A DNA stretch of 64,000 nucleotides. It comes from Monarcha castaneiventris obscurior. Lineage: Eukaryota; Chordata; Aves; Passeriformes; Monarchidae. This document shows positions 43,480 through 55,300 of the stretch, one piece after another. Under the pieces are notes generated by a model. It searched no databases. It was not told the origin of the DNA and saw only the letters and a program-made list of their open reading frames with translations. The position numbers and the translations under genes are program-made. Within the stretch, counting starts at the first letter, position 1. Each line of letters begins with the position of its first letter. Where the stretch lies: positions 124,001-188,000 of the forward strand of contig JAMPIT010000303.1 of NCBI GenBank assembly GCA_026261815.1, in the 5' to 3' direction.

Positions 43480-44880
43480 GGCAAAATTTAAATAAAATCC
43501 AAACAAAAAAATTCAATTTGGCTGAATTTTGTTTGAGTTTTAGAGGGCAAAATCCAAACAAAATTCAAATTTTTTTGAGTTTTGGAGAGCAAAATGCAAA
43601 CAAAATTCAAACAAAATTCTTTTTTTTTTTTTAAATTTTGGAGGGCACAATTCAAATGAAATTCAAAGAAAATTCAAACAAAATTCAAAGAAAATTCAAA
43701 CAACAAAATTCAATTTTTTTGGAATTTTGGAGGGCAAAATTCAAACCAAATTCAAACAAAAAAATTCAATTTGGTTGAATTTTGGAGGGCAGAATCCAAA
43801 CAAAATTCAAACAAAAAAAAAATCAATTTGGTTGAATTTTTTTTTTAATTTTGGAGGGCATAATCCAAACAAAATTCAAACAAAATTCATTTTTTTTAAA
43901 TTTTGGAGGGCAAAATTCAAACAAAATTCAAACAAAGTGCAAACAAAATGCAAACAAAATTCAATTTTTTTTTTAATTTTGGAGGGCAAAATTCAAATGA
44001 CATTCAAAGAAAATTCAAAGAAAATCCAAACAAAAAAAATTAATTTTGGTTGAATTGTTTTTTAATTTTGGAGGGCAAAATTCAAAGAAAATTCAAAGAA
44101 AATTCAAACAAAATTTAAAGAAAATTCAAACAAAATCCAAACAAAATTCAAATAAAAATCATCTTTTTGTTTTTAATTTTGGAGGGCAAAATTCAAACAA
44201 AATTCAAACAAAATCCAAACAACAAAATCCAAACAACAAAATCCAATTTATTTGAATTTTGGAGGGCAGAATTCAAACAAAATTCAAACAAAAGAATTCT
44301 TTTTTTTTTTTTAATTTTCGAGGGCAAAATCCAAACAAAATCCAAACAAAATTCAATTTGTTTTGAATTTTGGAGGGTAAAATTCGAACAAAATTCAAAC
44401 AAAAAAAATTCAATTTGGTTGAATTTTAGAGAACAAAATTCAAAGAAAATTCAATAATTTTTTTTATTTTGGAGGGCAAAATCCAAACAAAATCCAAACA
44501 AAATCTAATGAAATTCAAACAAAATTCAACTTTTTTTTAATTTTGGAGGGCAAAATTCCAACAAAAAAAATTCTTTTTTTTTTTTAATTTTGGAGGCCAA
44601 AATCCAAACAAAATCCAAACAAAATCCAAACAAAAAACATTCAATTTTTTTTTTAATTTTGGAGGGCAAAATGCAAACAAAACCAAACCAAATTCAAACA
44701 AAATCCAACTTTTTTTTTTAATTTTGGAGGGCAAAAGCCAAACAAAATTCAAACAAAATGCAAACAAAATTCAAAGAAAATCCAAACAACAAAATCCAAT
44801 TTATTTGAATTTTGGAGGGCAGAATCCAAACAAAATCCAAACAAAATCCAAACAAAATCCAAACAAAACAATTCAATTCC
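43480..44880. repeat. AT-rich minisatellite (TTTTGGAGGGCAAAATTCAAAC)
   Basis: About 20 units made of ATTTTGGAGGGCAAAATTCA followed by variable numbers of AACAAAATTC and a T-run. Confidence 0.93.
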
Positions 44881-45110
44881 CAGAACCCCAGAAATCCCCG
44901 GATTTCCCCATCCCCGCTCGGGCTCCAGCAGAAAGGAGGAAGAGGAAAAACGATGGAATAAAAAAGGGCAGAAATCCCCCAAAAATGGGAAAATCCAGGA
45001 GGAGCCGGGATCGGGAATCCCAAAAATCTCCTTTGGGGTTTTCTCCGTCTCCTCAGGCTCCGTCCCTAAAAAGGGTTCGGGGCTTTGGGGCACCGCGGGC
45101 TCGGGGTCCT
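44881..45110. other. Short unique spacer
   Basis: Non-repetitive island between two arrays. It may contain the end of the PLXDC1 3' UTR, but no minus-strand poly(A) signal could be assigned. Confidence 0.4.
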
Positions 45111-46172
45111 GGGGGTTCTTGGGGTTCCTTGGGAATTCTTTGGGAATTCTTGGCGTTCCTTGGGGTTCCTTGGGAATTCTTTGGGATTCCTGGGGATTCC
45201 TTTGGGATTCCTTGGGGTTCCTTGGGGTTCCTAGGAATTCTTGGGATTCTTTCGGGATTCTTTCGGGATTCCTTGGGATTCTTTTGGGATTCCTTTGGGA
45301 TTCCTTGGGGTTCCTTGGGGTTCCTTGGGGTTCCTTGGGATTCCTTGGGATTCCTTGGGATTCCTTGGGAATTCTTTGGATTCCTTGGGATTCTTTTGGG
45401 ATTCCTTTGGGATTCCTTGGGATTCCTTGGGATTCCTTGGGATTCCTGGGGATTCCTTGGGATTCTTTGGGAATTCCTGGGGATTCCTTGGGGATTCCTG
45501 GGGATTCTTTGGGAGTCCTTGGGGATTCCTTGGGAATTCTTTGGATTCCTGGGGATTCTTTGGGAATTCTTTCAGGATTCCTTGGGATTCCTTTGGGATT
45601 CCTTCAGGATTCTTTTGGGAATTCTTGGGGATTCCTTGGGATTCCTGGTCATTCTTTGGGATTCCTTCATGATTCCTTGGGATTACTTCTTGATTCCTTG
45701 GGATTCCTGGCGATTCCTTGGGAATTCCTTGGGAATTCCTTGGGATTCCTTGGGATTCTTTTGGGATTTCTGGGGATTCCTTGGGATTCCTTTGAGATTC
45801 CTTGGGATTCCTGGGGGATTCCTTGGAATTCCTTGGGATTCGGGATTCCTGGGGATTCCTCGGGAGAAGCGCTCAGCACTGCTCGGCTGTGGGATTCCTT
45901 GGGATTCCTTCAGGATTCCTTGGGGATTCCTTGGGATTCCTGGGGACTCCTTCGGGATTCCTTTGGGATTCCTGGCGATTCCTTGGCGATTCCTTCGGGA
46001 TTCCTTTGGGATTCCTGGTGATTCCTCGGGAGGAGCTCTCAGCACTGCTCAGCTGTGGGATTCCTTTGGGATTCCTTGGGGATTCCTGGGGACTCCTTGG
46101 GATTCCTCGGTATTCTTTCAGGATTCCTTTGGGATTCCTTCGTGATTCCTGGCGATTCCTTTGGGATTCCTG
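45110..46172. repeat. GGATTCCTTG minisatellite in the PLXDC1 3' flank
   Basis: About 90 units of 10-12 bp (GGATTCCTTGG, GGATTCTTTTGG, GGGATTCCTGG). Two insertions, at about 45864-45890 and 46030-46058, copy the end of the PLXDC1 coding sequence. Confidence 0.93.
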
Positions 46173-46183
46173 GGGAGGAGCTC

Positions 46184-46300
46184 TCAGCACTGCTCGGCCT
46201 CCACGAACCCCTCCTTTTCCTGGCTCGCTGCCTCCACCTCGGCGTAGGCGGCGCGGCCGCGGCGGGAGCGGAATTGGATGGCGGGGCAGCGGCGAGGCCT
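46184..46300 (-). CDS. PLXDC1: PLXDC1 terminal exon: cytoplasmic tail
   Basis: 117 nt, 38 codons and TGA at 46186-46184, phase 0. The acceptor CCGTTCCCAGCAG|AGG is itself a unit of the adjoining array. Arrays abut the exon on both sides. Confidence 0.93.
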   Translation of the reverse strand, partial: RPRRCPAIQFRSRRGRAAYAEVEAASQEKEGFVEAEQC

Positions 46301-49300
46301 CTGCTGGGAACGGGAACGGAGCCGCCTCAGGGCTGGGAGGGAGCCAAAAACACCCCACAAACACCCCAAAACACCCCAAAAACACCCAAAACCACCCCAC
46401 AAACACCCCAAAACACCCCAAAAACACCCCACAAACACCCCAAAAACACCCAAAAACACCCCCAAAACTCCCCAAAAACACCCCAATTCCTGCTGGGAAC
46501 GGGGCCGCGTCAGGGAGCCAAAAACACCCCAAAAACACCCCAAAACACCCCAAAAACACCCCAAAAACACCCCCAAAACTCCCCAAAACCACCCCAATTC
46601 CTGCTGGGAACGGGAACGGAGCTGCCTCAGGGCTGGGAGGGAGCCAAAAACACCCCAAAAACACCCCAAAAACACCCAAAAACACCCCAATTCCTGCTGG
46701 GAATGGGAATGGAGCCGCCTCAGGGCTGGGAGGGAGCCAAAAACACCCCCAAAACACCCCACAAACACCCCAAAAACACCCCAAAACCACCCAAAAACAC
46801 CCCCAAAACTCCCCAAAAACACCCCAATTCCTGCTGGGAACGGGAACGGAGCCGCCTCAGGGCTGGGAGGGAGCCAAAAACACCCCAAAAACACCCCAAA
46901 AACACCCCCAATTCCTGCCGGGGGAGCGGGGAAAGGGGAAATGGGGAAATGGGGGAAAACAGGGGAAATGGGGGAATGGGGGAAATGGGGAAAACGGGAA
47001 AACGGGAAAATGGGAAAAAAGGGGATAAAACAGGAAAAATGGGGGAAATGGGAAAAATGGTGAAAAACAGGAAAAACGGGGGGAAATGGGAAAAACCGGA
47101 AAAACGGGAAAAAAGGGGAATATGGAAAAAACGGGAAAAATGGGAAAACGGGGAAAATGGGAAAATGGGGAAAATGGGGAAAAAGGGAAAAATGAGAAAA
47201 ATGGCGAAAATGGGAAAAATGGGAAAAACGGGGAAAACACAAAAATGGGAAAAATGGGGAAAAATGGGAAAAATGGGGGAAAAGGGAAAAACGGGAAAAA
47301 ACAGGAAAAATGGGAAAACGGGAAAAAAGGGAAAAAAATGGGGAAAACAGGAAAAACGGGGAAAATGGGGGAAATGGGAAAAACAGGATAAATGGGAAAA
47401 ATGGGAAAAAACGGGAAAAAACAGGAAAAAACAGGGAAAATGGGAAAAATGGGGAAAATGGGGAAAACCGGGAAAATGGGAAAAATGGGGGAAAAGGGAA
47501 GAATGGGGAAAAGGGAAGAATGGGGAAAACAGGGAAAATGGGAAAAACAGAAAAACGGGAAAAAAGGGAAAAATGGGGAAAACAGGAAAAATGGGAAAAA
47601 CGGGAAAAAGGGGGGGAAAGGGGAAAAACAGGAAAAATGGGGAAAAAAGGGGAAAATGGGGAAACAGGAAAAACGGGGAAAACGAGGAAAATGGGAAAAA
47701 TGGGGAAAAATGGGAAAAATGAGAAAAAGGGGAAAACGGGGAAAATGGGGAAAATGGGGAAAATGGGGAAAGTGGGGAAAACAGGAAAAAAACGGAAAAA
47801 CGGGAAAAATGTGGAAAAAGGGGAAAACGAGGAAAATGGGAAAAATGGGAAAAAAGGGAAAACCAGGAAAATGGGAAAAAAGGGAAAACGGGTCCCGGGG
47901 CACAAACGAGGCTGTCAGGGGGAGAGTTGGAGTTTTCAAAGGGAATTTTTCAGGGCCATTTTAGGTTTCCAAAGGGGTTTTTGGAACGCATCGATCCCAC
48001 GGGGCTGCGGCTGGGCAGCGGGAGAGGGAACGGAGCTTCCGTGAGAATCGGCCGGGAAAAGCCGGGATCATCCGGGCCTGGGGCAGCCCAGGGGGAGCAG
48101 GAGCAGCTCCGTGTCTGCCCGGGGTCACAGCGAGGAGCAGCGCTGCCCCTTCTGCTCGGGGGGGAAAAATTCCATAAAAAATTCGGGATCTGGATGGGGA
48201 GAGGCCTCGGAGATCGTCCTCTGAAGGCTCTCTCTGCACAGGGATGGAGGGAAAAGGCTCCAGGAAAAATCCAGGGATGGATCAGGAGAGGCTGAGGGCT
48301 GAGGGGAGGAAAAATATCCCAGGAAAAATCCAGGGATGGATCAGGAGAGGCTGAGGGCTGAGGGGAGGGAAAACGGCCCAGAAAAATTCCAGGGATGGAG
48401 GGAAAAACTCCAGGAAAATTCCAGGGATGGATCAGGAGAGGCCAAGGGCTGAGGGGAGGAAAAATATCCCAGGAAAAATCCAGGGATGGATCAGGAGAGG
48501 CTGAGGGCTGAGGGGAGGGAAAAAGCCCCGGGAAAAATCCAGGGATGGAGGGAAATAGCTCCAGGAAAAATCCAGGGATGGAAGGGAAAAAACTCCAGGA
48601 AAAATCCAGGGATGGATCAGGAGAGGCCAAGGACTGAGGGGAGGGAAAAAGCCCCAGGAAAAATCCAGGGATGGAGGGAAAAAGCCCCAGGAAAAATCCA
48701 GGGATGGAGGGAAAAAGCTGCAGGAAAAATCCAGGGATGGAGGGAAAAAACTCCAGGAAAATTCCAGGGATGGAGGGAAAAAGCTGCAGGAAAAATCCAG
48801 GGATGGATCAGAGGAGGCCAAGGACTGAGGAGAGGGAAAAACTCCAGGAAAATTCCAGGGATGGATCAGGAGAGGCCGAGGGCTGAGGGGAGGGAAAAAA
48901 TTCCAGGAAAAATCCAGGGATGGAGGGAAAAAACTCCAGGAAGAATCCAGGGATGGATCAGAGGAGGCCGAGGGCTGAGGGGAGGGAAAACGGCCCAGAA
49001 AAATTCCAGGGATGGAGGGAAAAACTCCAGGAAAAATCCAGGGATGGAGGGGAAAAACTCCAGGAAAAATCCAGGGATTAATCAGGAGAGGCCAAGGGCT
49101 GAGGGGAGGAAAAACTCCAGGAAAATTCCAGGGATGGAGGGAAAAACTCCAGGAAAAATCCAGGGATGGATCAGGAGAGGCCAAGGGCTGAGGGGAGGAA
49201 AAACTCCAGGAAAATTCCAGGGATGGGGGGAAAAAACTGCAGGAAAAATCCAGGGATGGATCAGGAGAGGCCAAGGGCTGAGGCTAGGGAAAAAGCTCCA

Positions 49301-52300
49301 GGAAAATTCCAGGGATGGAGGAAAAAAGCTCCAGGAAAAATCCAGGGATGGGTCAGAGGAGGCCAAGGGCTGAGGGGAGGGAAAAAGCCCCAGGAAAAAT
49401 CCAGGGATGGAGGGAAAAAGCCCCAGGAAAAATCCAGGGATGGAGGGAAAAACTCCAGGAAAAATCCAGGGATGGATCAGAGGAGGCCGAGGGCTGAGGG
49501 GAGGGAAAAACTCCAGGAAAAATCCAGGGATGGAGGGAAAAAGCTCCAGGAAAAATCCAGGGATGGATCAGAGGAGGCCAAGGACTGAGGGGAGGGAAAA
49601 ACTCCAGGAATATTCCAGGGATGGATCAGGAGAGGCCGAGGGCTGAGGGGAAGGGAAAAAGCCCCAGGAAAAATCCAGGGATGGAGGGAAAAAGCTCCAG
49701 GAAAAATCCAGGGATGGATGAGGAGAGGCCGAGGGCTGAGGGGAAGGAAAATGACCCAGGAAAAATCCAGGGATGGATCAGGAGAGGCTGAGGGCTGAGG
49801 GGGGGGAAAACGGCCCAGAAAAATTCCAGGGATGGAGGGAAAAAGCTGCAGGAAAAATCCAGGGATGGATCAGGAGAGGCCAAGGGCTGAGGGGAGGAAA
49901 AATATCCCAGGAAAAATCCAGGGATGGATCAGGAGAGGCTGAGGGCTGAGGGGAGGAAAAAAACTCCAGGAAAAATCCAGGGATGGATCAGAGGAGGCCG
50001 AGGGCTGAGGGGAGGAAAAACTCCAGGAAAATTCCAGGGATGGAGGGAAAAAACTCCAGGAAAAATCCAGGGATGGATCAGGAGAGGCCGAGGGCTGAGG
50101 GGAGGGAAAAAGCCCCGGGAAAAATCCAGGGATGGAGGGAAATAGCTCCAGGAAAAATCCAGGGATGGATCAGGAGAGGCCAAGGGCTGAGGGGAGGGAA
50201 AACTCCAGGAAAAATCCAGGGATGGATCAGGAGATGCCAAGGACTGAGGGGAGGGAAAAACTCCAGGAATATTCCAGGGATGGATCAGAGGAGGCCAAGG
50301 ACTGAGGGGAGGGAAAAACTCCAGGAAAATTCCAGGGATGGATCAGAGGAGGCCGAGGGCTGAGCGCTGCTCCCGTGCCAGGATCCATCCTGGGATCCCA
50401 AACCTCTCCCTGCTCCGGCAGCAGATGGAGGTTGTTGGACACCCCCCCAATAAATTAAATTAAATTATTGAAATGGGAATTAAAATTCCTCCCTTTGGAG
50501 CATTCCCACATCCCTGGCACAGCAGCTCTTGTGGAAAAATAAGAATTAAATAAAACAAAACAAAACCCGTAGGAAAAATAAGAATTAAATAAAACCAAAC
50601 AAAATCAAACAAAACAAAACAAAACAAAAAAAACCACGAAAAACCACGAAAAACCCCACCAAAAAAAAATCACAAAAGCCCCAAACCAAACTGAAAAAAA
50701 ATTAAAAAAAAAAAACCAAAAAACCCCAAAAAATCTGGAATTCCCAATCAAAAAAATCCTGGGCCACTCGGCAGAGCCCTGCAGCCGCACGGGTTTAGGC
50801 TCTGATCTGTGGGGTTATTTTGTGATGAATCCTGAATTCCCATGGCTCAGAAGGAGGAGAAAACCCCAAATCAAAGCCCTTCCGTGGGGTCGGGATGTGG
50901 GACCCCGATATCCGCCCAAAGCTCCAGGGGCTGGGCACAGGCACGGGAAATGAAACCAGAATGGGAGAAAAATAAAAATACTGAATTGGGAAAAATAGAA
51001 CCAAAATTGGAAAAAATAGAACCAAAATTAGAAACAATAAAAATACTGAATTGGCAAAAATAGAACAAAAAATTGGAAAAAATAGAACCAAAATTAGAAA
51101 AAAAACCCCCACTAAATTAGGAAAAAATAAAATCAAAATTAGAAGCAATAAAAATACTGAATTGGGAAAAATAGAACCAAAATTGGAAAAAATAGAACCA
51201 AAATTGGAAAAAATAGAACCAACATTAGGAAAAAAAACCCCACTAAACTAGGAAAAAATAAAACCAAAATTAGAAGCAATAAAAATACTGAATTAGCAAA
51301 AATAGAATCAAAATTAGAAGAAATAAAAACAATAAATTAGAAAAATAAAAATACTAAATTAGCATAAATAGAACCAAAATTAGAAAAAATAAAACCATTA
51401 AATTGGGAAAAATAGAACCAAAATTAGAAAAAATTAAAATACTGAATTAGCATAAATAGAGCAAAAATTAGATAAAATAAAACTACTGAATTAGCAGAAA
51501 TAGAACCAAAATTAGAAGAAATTAAAACAATAAATGAGAAGAAAAATAGAAATACTAAATTAGCAAAAACAAAACCAAAATTAGAAAAAATTAAAATACT
51601 GAATTAGCAAAAATAGAACCAAAATGAGAAGAAATAAAAACAATAAATTGGAAAAAATAGAAATACTAAATTAGCAAAAAAAGAACCAAAATTAGCAAAA
51701 ATAAAACCAAAATTGGAAAAAAGAGAAACACTAAATTAGAAAAAATAAAACCAAAATTAAACCAAAAAAAGAGAAACACTAAATGAGCAAAAATAAAACT
51801 CCAAAATTAGAAGGAATAAAAATCCTAAATTAGCAAAACTAAAACCAAAAGGAGAAGCAATAAAAACATGAGCCACTAAAACCCACACAAACAATTTCCA
51901 GCTTCCCCCAGGGCCCGGGGCCTCCTGAGGGATCCGAAATTCCCACGATTCTCCCCCAGGACGGGGAAAAAAATCGGAACCCGAAAAGGAACGAAACAAA
52001 AGCGAGCGGGAAGGAGCGAGGCCGAAATCCAGGCACCCCTGGAGCGAGGAAAGGGACTGGGACGGGAACTTCCCAAATCCCTGCTGCTCCCTGCGAGGTC
52101 GGGATCGGGATCGGGATCGGGATCGGGACTGGGATCGGGATTGAGATCAGGATCAGGATTGGGATCGGGATCGGGATTGGGATGGGGATTGAGATCAGGA
52201 TCAGGATTGGGATCGGGATCTGGATGGGGATTGGGATCGGGATCAGGATCGGGGATCAGGATCGGGATCGGGATCGGGATCTGGATGGGGATTGGGATCG

Positions 52301-55300
52301 GGATCAGGATCGGGATCAGGATTAGGATCGGGATCAGGATTAGGATCAGGATTGGGGATCAGGATTGGGATCGAGGATCAGGATCGGGATCAGGATCGGG
52401 ATCAGGATCAGGATTGGGATCAGGATCGGGGATCAGGATTGGGATCGGGGATCAGGATCAGGATCGGGATCGGGATCAGGATCAGGATCGGGGATCAGGA
52501 TCAGGATCAGGATCGGGGATCAGGATTGGGATCGGGATCGGGATCAGGATTGGGATCAGGATCAGGATTGGGATTGGGATCAGGATCGGGATCAGGATTG
52601 GGATCAGGATCAGGATTGGGATCGGAATCGGGATCAGGATTGGGTTCGGAATCGGGATCAGGATTGGGATCAGGGATCAAGATTGGGATCGGGATCAGGA
52701 CCAGGATCGGGACCAGGATCGGGGATCAGGATCAAGATCAGGATCAAGATCAGGATCAAGATCAGGATCAGGATCGGGATCGGGACCAGGATCGGGATCG
52801 AGATCTGGACTGGGATCGGGATCAGGATCGGGATCTGGATCAGGATCGGGACTGGGATTGGGATCAGGATCAGGATCGGGACTGGGATTGGGATCAGGAT
52901 CAGGATCGGGATCAGGATCGGGACTGGGATTGGGATCAGGATCAGGATCGGGATCAGGATCAGGACTGGGATCAGGGCGCCGGGGCCTCGCTCACCTCGA
53001 TGAAGAAGAGGGCGGCGCCGGACGCGGGGTGGGCGCCGATGTAGATCCCGGCCAGGACGAGCCCGGCCAGCAGCAGCGCGGCCACCGCGATGCCCACGAT
53101 GGTGCCCACGGGGACCAGGGCTCCCGAGCTCCGGGAGGGGAGGCCGCTGCTTCCCACACCTGGAAAACAGGAGCTGGCTGAGCCCTCGGGATCCAGACTT
53201 CCCAAATGGATCCCATTCCGGGGAAAATTGGGCTAAAATCGGGCTAAATTTGGGGATGAGGTGGATTTTGGGGGCTCCTCACTGCCAGGTGAAATTCCTG
53301 GAGATGCCCTCAGGATAGAGGGTGCAGTTGGAGTTCCCAAATGGATCCCATTTGGGGGAAAAATTGGGCTAAAATCGGGGATGAGTTGGATTTTGGGGGC
53401 TCCTCAGGATAGAGGGTGGAGCTGGAGTTCCCAAATGGATCCCATTTGGGGGAAAAATCGGGCTAAAATCGGGGATGAGTTGGATTTTGGGGGCTCCTCG
53501 CTGCCAGGTGAAATTCCCGGAGATGCCCTCAGGATAGAGGGTGCAGCCGGAGTTCCCAAATGGATCCCGTTCCGGGGAAAATTGGGCTAAATTTGGGCTA
53601 AAATCGGGGATGAGTTGGATTTTGGGGGCTCCTCGCTGCCAGGTGAAACTCCCCAAGATGCCCTCAGGATAGAGGGTGCAGCCGGAGTTCCCAAATGGAT
53701 CCCATTAGGGGGGAAAATTGGGCTAAAATCGGGGATGAGTTGGATTTTGGAGCTCCTCACTGCCAGGTGAAATTCCCCGAAATGCCCTCAGGGAACGGGG
53801 GTTGGCTCCGGCTTTGTGAGGGGATCTGAAACCTGGGGAGGAGGAGTTGGAGCTTTCCAGAACCTCTGGAATTACGGCAGCACTTTGGGGCTGGTGGAAA
53901 GATTGGGATTCTGAGCCGGGATTCCCGGGAAAGGGGAGGGAAAAGGCAGAGCTGGGCAGAGGACACTTCACATTTGGATTTGACGCTGGATTTTTGTGTC
54001 CCAGCCGGAGAAATTTGAAGGGAAAAGAGACTTTGTGTCAGCGAAAATGTAAATAATGGGAATTGCGTGGAAGGAGAAAACTCCTCGAGCTGGCACAGCG
54101 GGAAGGGGTGGGAAAATGGAAGAACAACACCAGGATAAAACAAATCATTCCCAGCTCTCTTTTCCCTGCCTGGAATTGCACTCATGGGGGTGAGGACAAT
54201 GGGAATTGCATCCTGATCCCTCTGGGGTTTATCCCAGGGCCCAGCACAGCTCCCGTGCACCCGAATCCCGGGAAATCCGGGTTCCCTGGGAGCAGAGGGA
54301 GGGGATGAAGGCCTTACCCTCTCCCACAAACTGGTTGAGCTTCGTGTCGTCTGAAAGGAGAAAACGGCAGAAAAACAAAGTCAGGAGCTTTCTGGGATAT
54401 CCCTGTGCGCTTCCCACCCGCTCCCGTCCCTCTGGAATGGGATCTCCGGGGAGTCTGAAATCTCTGTGGAAGGGGAAGGCACCCGGAAAACCCCAGTGCC
54501 AGCGAGTGGGGCCTGGGCTGGGGTTTTCCTTCCCTGGAGCACAAATTCCCGAGGGAAGGGGCCGCTCCCCGCTCCCGGTGCGAGGTTTGATCCGAAACTG
54601 GGCCTCCGTGTCCAGCCCATGGGATTGGCAGCCAGCACATCCCAGATAAATCCACGGGATGCTCCAAATCCACTTCTGTTCCGTGATAAATCCAAGGGAA
54701 GCTCCAAATCCACTTCTGTTCCATGATAAATCCATGGGATGCTCCAAATCCACTTCTGTTCTGTGATAAATCCACGGGATGCTCCAAATCCACTTCTGTT
54801 CCGTGATAAATCCACGGGATGCTCCAAATCCACTTCTGTTCCTTGCCTCGCTCGGGAGGAGCCGGGATCCATCGGGAAAGGCTTTGGCTCTCAGCAGGCT
54901 CCACATCACCGCCCTCAGGAGGGTGAGATCCCAATCCAGAATTCCCAGGGCTTGGCTCAGCTCCCAAATCCCCATCCAGAATTCCCAGGGCTTGGCTCGG
55001 CTCCCAAATCCCCATCCAGAATTCCCAGGGCTTGGCTCGGCTCCCAAATCCTGATCCAGAATTCCCGGGGCTTGTCTTGGCTCCCAAATCCCCATCCAGA
55101 ATTCCCGGGGCTTGGCTCCCAAATCCCCATCCAGAATTCCCGGGGCTTGGCTCGGTTTCCAAATCCTGATCCAGAATTCCCGGGGTTTGGCTCCCAAATC
55201 CCCATCCAGAATTCCTGGGGCTTGGCTCAGCTCCCAAATCCCGATGCAGAATTCCGAGGGCTTGGCTCAGCTCCCAAATCCCGGTGCAGAATTCCCAGGG

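Noticed and set aside
46184..47905. 573-codon minus-strand ORF as one large gene
   Set aside because: Only the last 38 codons are a real exon of PLXDC1. The rest is array translation, though its in-frame openness is reported as a finding.
52141..53181. 346-codon Gly/Ser/Arg-Ile ORF
   Set aside because: Product of the GGATCR hexamer array running across the antisense of the PLXDC1 exon.
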